Assembly (NCBI RefSeq): GCF_019320115.1
Contig: NC_089587.1
Span: 86,564,113-86,628,112, forward strand
Origin: Miscanthus floridulus
Lineage: Eukaryota > Streptophyta > Magnoliopsida > Poales > Poaceae
Direction of reading: 5' to 3'
DNA: 64,000 nt
Shown: positions 42,447-53,515 of the stretch, in pieces
Numbering within the stretch: the stretch's first letter is position 1
How the letters are laid out: every line of letters starts with the position of its first letter
Translations under genes and position numbers: made by a program
The notes under the pieces: model-generated
Seen by the model: the letters and a program-made list of their open reading frames with translations, nothing else
Told to the model about the DNA's origin: nothing
Databases searched by the model: none

Positions 42447-43061
42447 TGTTGGTGTTTTATAAATCAGACTAGTAAACTTATACGATTGTTGTGCTACTCT
42501 AGGTAGATGATGGTAGCATCCAATAGACATGAGAATTTATACTGGTTTGGGCCAGAGCCATACGTCTAGTCTCAGAGATGATCGAGTACGTGTTCCTCAC
42601 TTGAATGCTCTGAAGTTCTTACAGTGGGGGGTGCAAGAATGGTGAAAGAGATGATCGAGTGCGTGTTCGTACCTGTTGCCACTGTGGTGTGGTGTTGTCT
42701 CGTCGATGCCGCATGGCACAAGGATGGTGTCTGATAGGGCCGAGGTGACTGTTGTCCCCTCGATCCATGCAGGGTCAGTGCGGCATGCTTCCTCTTATCA
42801 GAGCAGGCGCGCCTAGCTGCGCTCTACCTCTCCCCATCCCTTCCGGGGGTCGTGACGATGTGAGGTCATGCATCTTGCGAGCGCCATGTGCTAAGGCAGG
42901 TGGAAGGGGTTGGGGATGACTCCGGCCATGGCACCTGGCCCGCTCCACTCAGCTTTTGCTAGGCCTCGGTCGTTTGGGCCTTCGCTGACTAACAAGTTAT
43001 GGGCCACGTGGCCTACCAACTAATCGGTACCCTGAGATACCTCAGGGTTATAACCCCGACA
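42447..43061 (-). repeat. E4 3' LTR
   Basis: 615 bp, + strand ends TGTTGG and CCGACA. On minus it begins TGTCGGGGTTATAACCCTGA. A minus TATAAAT near 42540-42534 is flanked by CCAGTATAAATTCTC. The R-U5 text TTTATACTGGTTTGGGCC resembles the corresponding part of the E2 LTR at 14160. Confidence 0.75.
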
Positions 43062-43075
43062 GTAGCCCTCGAGCA
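43062..43075 (-). other. E4 polypurine tract
   Basis: On minus, GCTCGAGGGCTAC abuts the TGTCGGGG start of the LTR. The same word type precedes the E1 LTR. Confidence 0.6.
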
Positions 43076-43457
43076 TTTTTACGACCATGAAGTGATCGTG
43101 AAAGCACTAATGCATGTGCGTTTGATCGTGGGCTCGTGGTCGTGACTTCGTCAAGCTTTGTAGCCTGACCCCTAGTGGGTTGGCATATTTAACGTGGTAG
43201 GTGGCTATTGCGTTCTGTTCCGTCAGAACGTCCTGACAACGCGGTACATGACTAACGAGCCCTGCCACGCTAGTGTACTGTGTTTTAGAGTTCATGACTT
43301 AGGCAGAGCCAAGTGGTCCATCGACCCTATTGTAGTTTTTCCTTTTCGGAGGGTCCCGACTCCTCCACCCTTACGTGGGCATCTGGCTTTGGCTGTGATC
43401 TTCCATGGTGCATCACGTGGCGTGGGGGTCCCAAGCCATTTGGTTTACCTTTGGGCT

Positions 43458-43465
43458 TATAAATA
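43458..43465 (+). promoter_or_regulatory. TATA box opposite to E4 sense strand
   Basis: TATAAATA in GGGCTTATAAATAGAGGCC is a textbook core promoter match on +, about 400 bases inside the LTR edge. Its position resembles the E3 box at 25448. Confidence 0.5.
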
Positions 43466-45143
43466 GAGGCCTTCTCTCTGTTTGAATCATCCATGGCCGT
43501 GAATACAGATAGCTCCCCCCTTTCCATAGAGAGAGGGAGAGGATGAGAGAGAGATGGTTGCCCTTTCCAGTAGCTGGTGCTAGAAGGGATCTTGTGAGTA
43601 GGAAGGGGCTAGGGAGGTGCTTGGACCACTTTCTAGGCCCAGTGGTTTTAGCAATCTCAAGACCCTCTAGGTTTAGGTTCACTAAAACACTAGAACCAGT
43701 GGCCATGATCGACTTCTTCAGAAAACTAAGGGTGCCTCATCATTTCCCTCCTATTTCTCAGAGCCTAATGGTGGTGGTCTCTAGGCTTGGCGACCCTATC
43801 CTCTCCTTTATGCACTAGCTCCAAGGTTGCGGCATGGCGAGAAGGCTGGCGAGGGGTTCCTTGCTCCTCCTTGTGCCCACGACATTTTCCTTTGGACGTC
43901 TCTGTGGTATCATAGTCGCGGTGATACTTGTTCTTAGCAACCTGCGGGTGGTGTGCCTGTTCTTGTATTAGAGGGTGCTAAGTGGGGAGAGGTTTTCCCT
44001 TGAGGTTTAGGCTCCCCTTGCGGTTGGGCTTGTGCCTTTGCCTAGGGATGCCTAAAAATTATTTGATGCGAGAGATCGTCCCCTCGACCTCTTTTTCGCA
44101 CAGTCGTGAGGCTTTTTGCGGTCATGTGTTGGCTCGAAGGTCTTGGACCTTCTGTTTCTTCCATGTGATCGAGCCAAGATCATGCTTTGGGTTCCGCATT
44201 GTGTGCCGCCCTAGCCTCTTGCTTCGTCGATCTTTCCCAGAGAGGTCTTGGACCTCTAACGGTTTATGAGTCGTCGAAGCAGGCTTTAGGCCCAAGACCT
44301 GGGACGTAGGGAGGAGTTAGTCGTGGCTTGGCCCTGACTTCTTTCGGGGTCATGGGGACCCAACTCCATTTTTCCTCGACGTCCTTGCCGACCTTGGGGG
44401 GTCATGTTGCCTTGTTACAGGTGGGTTTAGTTTTGCCCCACGTGGGGAGAGGCATGTCCACCGTAAACATGTGGGCGGAGCGGTGCGCCTCATTGAGGTC
44501 TATGGGCAATCTGAGCGGGACCCGATATCCTCCCCAATCGATGTGGAGTTTGGCTATGCCTCACGTGAGATGTCTCATAAATCATCGGCCGTCAATCTTG
44601 TTGGTCCCCAACCACCTTTGCAGCAGCCAGAGGGCAAGATGCTTCCCCCCATAGGGGGTCAACCCGAGAGACTTTGAAGTGGACAACTAAAACATAGGGA
44701 GAGATGGTTGTGTGGCTCCGCACCACCGATTAGTGCCACAGGGGCCCATCTCCTCCCTGCCCCTATCCCTATTGTGGCCTTAAGCCCTTCTAAGGACCAG
44801 CCTGATAGAAGGTTTCCAAAGCATGATGTGGGGTCATGGTCACAACATGTCGCTCTGTGCATGATCTCGAGGGGCCGTTGGCCTCCCTAGTCATGTTGTG
44901 GTGTAATGGCGCCTATTTGCGAGTGGTCGTGCCCTGTGGAATATGGGCACATGAATCAAAATGATATGGACAAAGTGGGGCAATGCAAAGCTTACTTGGT
45001 TCATGTTGCTGCATGGATAATCGTCGTTCTGCCTTCCCCCTCCCCCGTTCACTTCACCTACTCTGCATGATTTCCAAAATGGTTAGTAAATGAAGTTGAG
45101 TACACGTGTGCCTGAGGTGTCCACTGTGGCTGGTAGCTAGAGC

Positions 45144-45150
45144 TATAAAT
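45144..45150 (+). promoter_or_regulatory. TATA box just upstream of E4 antisense gene
   Basis: TATAAAT lies 108 bases upstream of the ATG at 45258, followed by a CT-rich leader (CTTCTTCCTTTTTGCTTTC). Confidence 0.5.
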
Positions 45151-45257
45151 CAGGAGGACCAGTACGACAAAGGGAATCATTCGCTTTTGGGCACGTGCCT
45201 CGCTGCTTCTTCCTTTTTGCTTTCAGGTGCTCGTAGTTTCCCTTCCTCTTCAGGTTA

Positions 45258-46061
45258 ATGGATTGTGATAATCATCCATGGGAGGGGTCGTCGAAGGCTA
45301 GATGTCCGCAGCCGCATCCTCGAGGTTTGCTGTGCGAACGGGGGTAAGTACCTAAGTGGTGTTTTGAGTTTTGACATTGACCTGGGATGATCGTGAGCGC
45401 TCTTCAGGGCTATGTCTCATGCTGCTTTGGGGGGCGCCACTGGGGCCACTCTAGCTAGGGCCCCATCGGTGATGGGGTCGAGTTCGTGTTTGTCGTCTTT
45501 GAGCGGCCATCGGGAAGCTTGTTGTCTCATTCGCGAGACGGATGAAGCTAATCGGCAGTTTTCCATGGCTGCCCATGAGGCAAGGTGGCTAGAGCTTGAC
45601 CTTGATGTTGCTAGGGTTGCCCTTAGTGCTTTAGAGAGTGAGACAGTAGCCGCACGGGCAGCAACCATCGATGCCTAGGCTCGCATTGCCAGTAAGGGTT
45701 TTCCTTGTCCTATCGTTCGGGCAGTCATCTACGGCTTCTGACCTACATGTCGCCTCATCGCTAGTGTTGGAGGAACAACTGGTGGCTTCTCATCATGAAG
45801 AGGAGGCGGCTCGCCTCTGGGGCATTCATTGTAGTGAAGGACCATGAGCGGGCAGTAGTAGCAAGGATCTAGAAGGGGGCCGGTGTTGCCCTTGTCACCA
45901 TGCAACTATGGAATGGGGTGAATCTTCACCAGGTGACGCCTAGGTTCCCAAAGCATGCCCGGCGGGAGGAACGGACAGCATGGGTCAATGACTTCGTCGC
46001 TGCTATGAACGTCGTTGTCTCTGCCATGGACATGGAGGAGATCCTCCATGGTGGTGGATGA
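45258..46061 (+). pseudogene. E4 antisense spliced gene remnant
   Basis: Exon 1 (45258-45343) starts MDCDNHPWEGSSKARCPQPH. The donor is GTAAGTAC at 45344 and the acceptor CTCTTCAG ends at 45407. The join keeps the frame into AMSHAALGGATGATLARAPS and a helical stretch (ETDEANRQFSMAAHEARWLE, DLDVARVALSALESETVAAR). A TAG at 45676-45678 and later stops break it. The C-terminal part is readable near 45910-46061 (HARREERTAWVNDFVAAMNV, MDMEEILHGGG, stop TGA). It has the same position and strand as the E3 and E1 antisense genes. Function unknown; coiled-coil-like. Confidence 0.55.
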
Positions 46062-46769
46062 TAACCCTAGGGTGTGCCTAGGATTCTTTAAGAATTCTTT
46101 ATTAAAGATGTTTCTTCTAGCCTGTCTCATGGATTCAATTCTTCTATGTGCTATCGACTAGCCATGACTGCTGTTGGTCTAGTCGCTCAAATATTGTGGC
46201 CACGTAGCCCTGCCAAGGGGTTGACCCATGGGCTCTAGCTTAGCATGACCCTGTTTTTGTGATCCGAGTGTCTATAGGTTAGACTTGGCAGCGTCGTGCC
46301 TTGTTTCGTCCCTCTTTGAGTTTTGCGGACATCTTCATCTTGCTTGCTTTTGTGTGGGTTTGTTTTTGGGCTCTATGTTGTTGGTTCTTGTGAGTCGTTC
46401 TACCTAGTTAGGCTCATTGTCAAGCCATTGCTGGGCTCTAGCGATCCATGTTCGTATGCCATGGCACGTGTCCACCGCAACCGAGGGAGGCGGCATACCT
46501 ACTGTTCCCCGCTTGGACCTTCCTCCGGAGGGGCAGTTGCCATGGACCCAGGCGAGGTGGTCTTGCTATGTTGTTCGGGTAGCGCTGAGGTGCCTAGCGT
46601 TCTTGAGCGATTCACGTGGGTAATGTTTCTTGGAGCCTTGAGGAGTTCCTAGCGGTTTCGTTCGCCTAGGTGGCATTTAGGCTCTTTGCACGTAGTGCGC
46701 GATCGGCATATTTGCTTGTCATTCTATCGTTCTTTCACTTATCTCCTGTTTAAGATGGAATGTGCTCCA

Positions 46770-49700
46770 TGTGGCAGAACCACCCAAAATAACACACCTT
46801 CGGAGGCACTCGTCTTCCACCAGACACTAAGCACCCTCGAAAGCAAGCTACATTGGTCGGATTTCATCGAGCACACCCAAGAGAGAACTCGAATAATCCA
46901 TGTTTTTCCTCCAAAATCCAATAATGAGAACGAGTTTACAATAGTCCATTTCATATAACCAGAGTTCTTAGAAATATATTATTACAGTACCAAGTTCAGA
47001 GTGCGGAATTTAAACAGCAAAATTAAAATAAACATCTAACGGTAGAATACAGGGATCCGGCTGTGCCCACCAGAAGAATCCTCCACACAACAGCTACTCT
47101 TCAAGCTGCACCTGCAATAGGGTAAATAAACCCTGAGTATAGAATGTACTCGCAAGACTTACCCGACTAGTGGGAATAATTTTCTGACTCCAAATGATAT
47201 GATAAGCTTTTTGGGTTGCTGGGTTTACTTTTCGCAAAAGCATAACTACTAGTGGATCCTTATGTATGTTTCTTATTAGTAGTCATGATTAGTTCATTAT
47301 CTAGCCATTCTATGTAACCCCCTATTCTACTTTCAAGCAAGAGTTGAGCAAACAGATCTATTTCACCATCTTTTATCTTCTAGTTCTTACTATGGTGCTA
47401 GATTATAGACAAGCCATATCAGATTACTCGGTGATTCGCAAACCAATGTGCCCAGCTGGGTACCCCGAAACACATGCCCTGCTTGTACCCCAGGCACAAG
47501 CAGGACTAACCCATCACTCTCCTATCAAGGGGTTTAGGTCCCCGTCCAAACTTGGACTCCAAGCCCCCACACCTAAGTCCCAGACTCAGTGTGGTGCTTA
47601 GATCTCCACCATCCCACCTCCAATCAGTCGGTCTGGAAAGAGTTGGAACCCACGACAAGAGAGCAATGAGCCTTCGTTGCTCGTATAAATAAGTATGTGC
47701 TCTAGATAATAAGTCTGTGACCTGACTAGAATCCAATGCAATGGCTGGTTCTTAACAGACATGGACAGGGAAAATAGTGTAACCAAGCTATGCCCCGTTG
47801 GTCGCGGGACACAACCTCTTACACCCACCAATACCCATACCATATCCCTGTCTAGCCTCTATTTTTCCTTTCACCATTTTATCATCAGAGTGATAATAAT
47901 AATCACCTATTGTGAGTAACGGTAGGTTACTCACGCTACCAAAAATCCTAAGCATAGCAGCTACTCGCACCTGTACTAGTAGGACTCATAGGACAAATAT
48001 ATTTATGTAGGTGGTTTCCATAAAATACCTGTAACATAAATGCACATCATAGATATATATATATTCAGTGCATATTCAAAATAAGGGTTATGCACTAGGG
48101 CTTGCCTTGGGCAGGCAGCGTGTCAGCTCAGTCAGTTCATGGTAGCTCCAAGACCTCCTCATGCACGAGGATCTCCTCCTAGTACTCTTCAATCACCTCC
48201 TCGTACTCCTGCTCGCCCTCAGTCACGAACTCCACCAACTCGTTTTCTACATGCATGCAATGACGATGTAACCCTCAATATTAAGGCAACAACAGTTCTT
48301 AAAATAAGAATACATCTACTAAGCCACTAAGCTAGCTCTAATAACTAAGATACAAAGCTAATCATCATTCCCATCAAACCAACAGGGTTTCGTCTACAAG
48401 TGCTACTTAGCAACTAAAATATATTCTTACTCTTATTAACGATTTCCTATATACTACAACAAGGAGTACTTAGCTACCATATCTCTCAACATATTCTAAG
48501 GCTACAAAAATTACAATGAGCACATAATAATACAATAAACCTACTGTAAAAATTTCATGGAAAAACTATTACCCATTTGCCCCAAAAAATCCTACAAATA
48601 TTAACTTAATAATACTAAGCTCTTTCAAATGAATTAATATACCTAAGCATCAAGTCAGACATGTATCCACTAATCGTACCATCAGATAGACAATATTTTG
48701 AGGAACTAAACAGAATTTATTTCATTATTTTTGGACGTCTATGTGAATTGATATGATTTTTCAAAGTCTAGCTCATAATCTAAAAATAAAACCTAATTCT
48801 ATTTTCTAGAAAAAGGAAAAATGAATTCAACCCGCGTGACCCACTAACGAACGGCATAGCCCACACATGTGTGAAGGCGGCCCACAACGGGGGAGCCCGT
48901 GCGCTCACCGACTAACTTGCAAAAATGCCCTCACATTCTCCAATAATACTACTAACACTATGTGCACTATTTCAACAGACTACAACTTTGCAACAAAACC
49001 CTCGCCCCTTCTCTCCTACGCAACGGAGAGGTCCACGCCCTGGCCGCACACGCCGACGCGGCGGCCGATGACACTGGCGACCCCCGCTGGTCAACCGGGA
49101 CCTTCCCCACCCTATCTAAAGGACCGATGCTCACATAGGTGCAGACACAAATCGATGGGCGGTGAAGAGATGAGCGGGGCACATCTAGGAGCTCCCTCTA
49201 TGGCGATGGCCAACCTACGATGGCGGCAACCCCGTTCAGGCGAGCTCTGCCATCAGAGAGAAAATATGGACAGCGGATGAGCGTTAGGGTCTCACTGTGA
49301 TCCTAACCAAAGTGGTGGTGCAGCTAGAGACCACCCTAGTCAAGCCAGCCACATACATGTGGCAAGGGTGACGGTGGGTCGTGGTGGCACGGCTACGTCA
49401 GTGCCACGAGGGAAGCAGTGCGGACATGGCTCAGGTGCACACGTCAAGAAGGATTTCGAGGCAGGGCTAGGGGTGCAGCCAATTCGGCTTAGGATGGCAA
49501 GGTGGGGTCTTGCCCATAGCAACAGTGGGCTTAGCCAATAATGGCACAGTGGCAGAAGCAAGGCTCCAAATTGGAGCTTGTCATGACGTGGTTGGACACG
49601 GTGCGGGATCGGTTGGCTAGCAGGCTCGAAGGCGGAGTTGGGAGCACATCGAATTGAATGGATGTGACCCTTTCATGCTAGATTGATGGCATGGCTTAGC

Positions 49701-50503
49701 CAGCTCGGGCAGCAGAGGAGGGAGGGGAAAACATAATGGGTCTAGCTAGCTTGCCTGAGCTTTGGTGGGACACGGCTAGGTGCATACGTGCAGGCGTTGC
49801 TAGCCAACGCAGGCGCACACATATGGCGACAGCAGCGTGGCAGTGAGTTGGGGCAGCTACGCGCTAGGGCTATCGATCACAGTGGCTAGCCGAGCGCGGC
49901 TAGCACGCCGATGGCAGCTCAGGGGCACGATGACCACGCCTAAGCGAGGAAACCAACCAACGACGTGCCATGCACGCTTTTTAAAGTGTCCAAATCAACT
50001 AATCGGTTGTCCGAACACCCAAACCATATTCACCATACTTTCAGGCCACCAAAACAACCCGTAACACTACTCTACTTCTTAACTAGATTGCCGTACAAAA
50101 ATTACCAAACATCGCAGTGTCTATCTCACCAAAAGTCCATGAAATCTTCTAAGTGTTGAATGATTTTCTATTTCTAGTTGCATTTCCAAACCCTTAGAAA
50201 TATAAGCTAGCAACATTATTTATCAACACCAGATATTTCATTGTCATCTACAAAGTTGGTACTTTCAACTTTATTTAAGTGTTGCATATATATTCTATAT
50301 TGTTTTTTGTTCGATAAAAATTGGTTTACAACCCTAGTTGATAATTACACGAATCATGGAATAACTTTTCGATTAACATTCTATTGATCCTTCTACATTA
50401 CGACACTGCATCTACTCATTTCACCACAAGCATTAACACACAAATATGATGCTCATGGCATGTTTTAGTAAATGATTTATAGTTTAACACCGAGGGTGTT
50501 ACA
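46770..50503 (-). repeat. E5 3' LTR
   Basis: 3734 bp; on minus it begins TGTAACACCCTCGGTG and ends GGGTGGTTCTGCCACA. A GC-rich stretch (48830-49980) sits in the middle of an AT-rich LTR, the same plan as in E6. ORFs inside it match no family. The left flank in E4 is CTCCA. Confidence 0.75.
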
Positions 50504-50521
50504 AATCTACCCCCCTTAACA
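50504..50521 (-). other. E5 polypurine tract
   Basis: On minus, GTTAAGGGGGGTAGATT stands directly before the TGTAACACCC start of the LTR. The same AAGGGGGGTAGA form appears in E6 at 60521. Confidence 0.8.
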
Positions 50522-50591
50522 AAATCTCATCCCAAGATTTCATGTGCCTAGTGTGGTAAAATAGATAAGAAATAAATTTTGATTTAAACTA

Positions 50592-53515
50592 TTACCTCAG
50601 TAAACTAGAAAGAAGGTGGGGATAATGCTTCAAGATATAACTTTCTTGCTCCCACGTTGCTTCGTCCTCTGAGTGATTTTGCCACTGAACTTTATAGAAC
50701 TTCACCACACTGTTTCTAGTCACTTATTCTTTTTCATCCAAGATCTTGACAGGATGCTCAATATATGACAAGTCAAGCTGGAGGGGAAGTCCTTTAATTT
50801 CCATAGCTTCATCGGGAACCCGCAAACATTTCTTTAACTGAGATATGTGGAACACATTATGTACTGCTGACAAAATGTCTAGAAGTTGGAGATGGTAAGC
50901 AATAGGACCACATCGATCCAAAATATTATAAGGACCCACATAGCGAGGGGCTAACTTCCCACGGACACCAAATCAATGTACACCTCTCATGGGATATACC
51001 TTGAGATACACATGATCAAAAACTTCAAATTGCAAGGGCCTTCTTTGCTTGTTCGCATTAGTTTTTTGATGACTTTGAGCTGCCTTCAAATGGCTCTGAA
51101 TAATACTAACTTTCTCTCGAGCTTCTTTGATAAAATCAAGCCCAAAATATCCAGTGGTGTTTTACATTTCTTGCCATACAGGGCTTCAAAAGGTGCCATA
51201 CAAATGCTTTCTTGATAGCTATTGTTGTAAGAAAACTTACCTAAGTTGAAGCATTCATCCCACTTCTCAGGAAAAGAAATGGCACAAGCTCTCAACATAT
51301 CCTCAAGTATCTAATTTACCCTTTTTGTCTGACCATCAGTTTATGGATGATAAGCTGAACTTCGGAGGAGACTAGTACCAAGACACTCCTGAAGTTGCTC
51401 CCAAAAGTGAGAACAAAGACTGGCCCTCTATCAGAGATGATGGTAAGAGGAACTCCATGTAGGGTCATAATCCGGTCAAAATATAACTTGGCATACTTCT
51501 TGGCTAAATATCTGGTATCCACCCAGAGAAAATGAGCGGACTTGGTAAGGCGATCCATAATGACCTAAATAGAGTTATAGCCCTTGGACATGCGGGGTAA
51601 ACCCATAATGAAATCCATGGAAATCTCCTCCCATTTCCAAACAGGGATAGACAAGGGCTGCAAAAATCCCAGGGTACGCATATGGTCTGCCTTAACTCTA
51701 CCACAAGTATCGCACTCCGCTACAAAATTGGTGATATCTTGCTTCATATTGGACCACCAATACAAGTGGCATGAATCATGGTACATCTTGTTACTTTCTG
51801 GATGGATGGACAACTTGGAATGATGAGCTTCATCCAAAATCTTTCTTCCAAGCTCCTCACTTGATGGAACAACCAATCTATTCTGGAACCTCACCACACC
51901 TTGGTCATCAATACTAAAATGAGACCACGCCCTTCGGCAGTTAACTTCTTGATTTGCGGGATTTCTAAAACATCTTGCCTTTGCTCTATAATAATTTGCT
52001 CAAGTAAATCTGAGACTAGAGCAATATGGGCTAGCACCTCAGCATGGTTGAGAGACAAGGGTGATTCTATAACTTGATACGACTTTTGGCTCAAAGCATC
52101 AGCTACCACATTAGCTTTTCTAGGATGGTAATGAACCTCTAAATTATAATCCTTGATTAACTCCAACCATCTTCGTTGCCTCATGTTCAGCTCGAACTAA
52201 GTGAAAATATATTTGAGGCTCTTGTGATCTGTAAAAATGTGTACTTTATTTCCCAACAGATAATGCCTCCAAATTTTTAGAGTGTGCACCACAGCAGCCA
52301 GCTCTAAATCATGGGTGGGATAATTCACCTCATGCTTTTTAGCTGGCGTGGAGCATAAGCTATCACACGTCCATCTTTCATAAGCACACATCCCAACCCT
52401 ATCTTCGAGGTGTCACAATATACATCAAAAGGTCTATCAATATCTGGTTGGGCAAGAACAAGAGCAGTGGTAAGGAATTGCTTCAGAGCTTGGAAAGCTT
52501 CCTCACACATCAGACTCCATACAAACTTGACATCCTTCTGGAGTAGCTTGGTCATGGGTTGGGCTATTTTGGAGAAGTCAGGAATGAAGCACCGATAATA
52601 ACTAGTAAGACCAAGGAACTGACAAATCTGATGCACTGACTTTGGAGACTTCCAATTTAACACATCATGCACCTTGCTTGGGTCTACAGAGATACCTTCA
52701 GGTGTCAGAACATGTCCTAAAAACTATACTCGATCTAACCAAAACTCACACTTGCCGAATTTAGCATACAACTTGTGTTTCCTTAATCAAGCCAGTACTA
52801 TCCAAAGATGTTGTGCATGCTCTTCTTTGTTCTTGGAGTATATCAAGATATCATCAATGAACACCACTACAAACTTATCCAACTTTGGCATAAAGACTGA
52901 ATTCATGAGGTACATGAAGACTGCAGGAGCATTGGTGAGACTAAAAGATATGACTAGGTATTCATACAACCCATACCTAGTAGAGAAAGTTGTCTTTGGT
53001 ATATTTTGTGGCCAGATCTTAATTTGATGATACCTAAAACGAAGATCAATCTTTGAAAACACTTTAGCACTAGCCAACTAATCGAACAAAGTATCAATAC
53101 GAGGTAAAGGATACTTGTTCTTAATGGTTACCACATTGAGAGGGCGGTAAGCCACACATCCATAGAGTACCATCCTTCTTCTTTACAAAAATAGCTGGAC
53201 AACCCCATGATGAAGAACTAGGATGGATAAATCCCTTCTCCAATAATTCCTCTAACTGCTTCTTCATTTTAGCTAGTTCTTTAGGAGCCATGTGTAGGGA
53301 CGCAAGGAAATAGGAGCAGTGCTAGGTTCTAACTCAATGGAAAACTCCACATTTCTATCTGGTGGCAATCTAGGAAGATCTTCAGGAAAAACATCCAGGA
53401 ACTCACAGACCACAGGAATAGAGGCAAGATCAGGAGAAGCTTCAACATGAGCAGCAATAGTAAGGCTAGATCTGAGGGCATAAGAAGAGACATCCTATCC
53501 TCGGAAGAAGGAAGC
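50592..53515 (-). pseudogene. E5 pol: RT, RNase H, integrase, chromodomain
   Basis: The entry is at 53515 within [20 protein letters not shown] (53400-53340, upstream of RT). RT holds [15 protein letters not shown] and [15 protein letters not shown] (about 52850). RNase H follows with FDVYCDTSKIGLGCVLM, then HEVNYPTHDLELAAVVHTLK and FTDHKSLKYIFT. Integrase has HHSKLSIHP and CDTCGRVKA zinc ligands and IMDRLTKSAHF and ISDRGPVF aspartates. The third acidic residue is Lys (TDGQTKRVN, after a TAA), and a frameshift precedes it. The end has FHISQLKKCL and a chromodomain (VKILDEKE*VTRNSVV, KFYKVQWQNHSEDEATWEQE, HYPHLL), stop TAA 50594-50592. Confidence 0.87.

Larger units (their letters stand above)
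42447..46769 (-). mobile_element. E4: Tat-like Ty3/gypsy element, 3' part
   Basis: A minus-strand 3' LTR (43061-42447) is preceded by a GCTCGAGGGCTAC purine-rich primer. The following 3.7 kb holds an antisense gene on + ending at 46061. No pol is found before E5 interrupts at 46770, so pol must lie beyond the right edge. Classification rests on the LTR/PPT form and on the antisense gene. Confidence 0.68.
46770..53515 (-). mobile_element. E5: Tekay-type chromovirus, 3' part
   Basis: Minus orientation: RT, RNase H, integrase and chromodomain (53515-50592), polypurine tract, then a 3.7-kb 3' LTR (50503-46770). A chromodomain after integrase and very long LTRs are typical of Tekay/Del chromoviruses. 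It is cut on the right by E6 upstream of the RT core, and it lies inserted in E4. Confidence 0.85.

Noticed and set aside
43982..44890. Several + strand ORFs of 60-108 codons in E4
   Set aside because: They overlap in different frames with no shared domain; they may be parts of the antisense transcript leader, but a protein cannot be supported.
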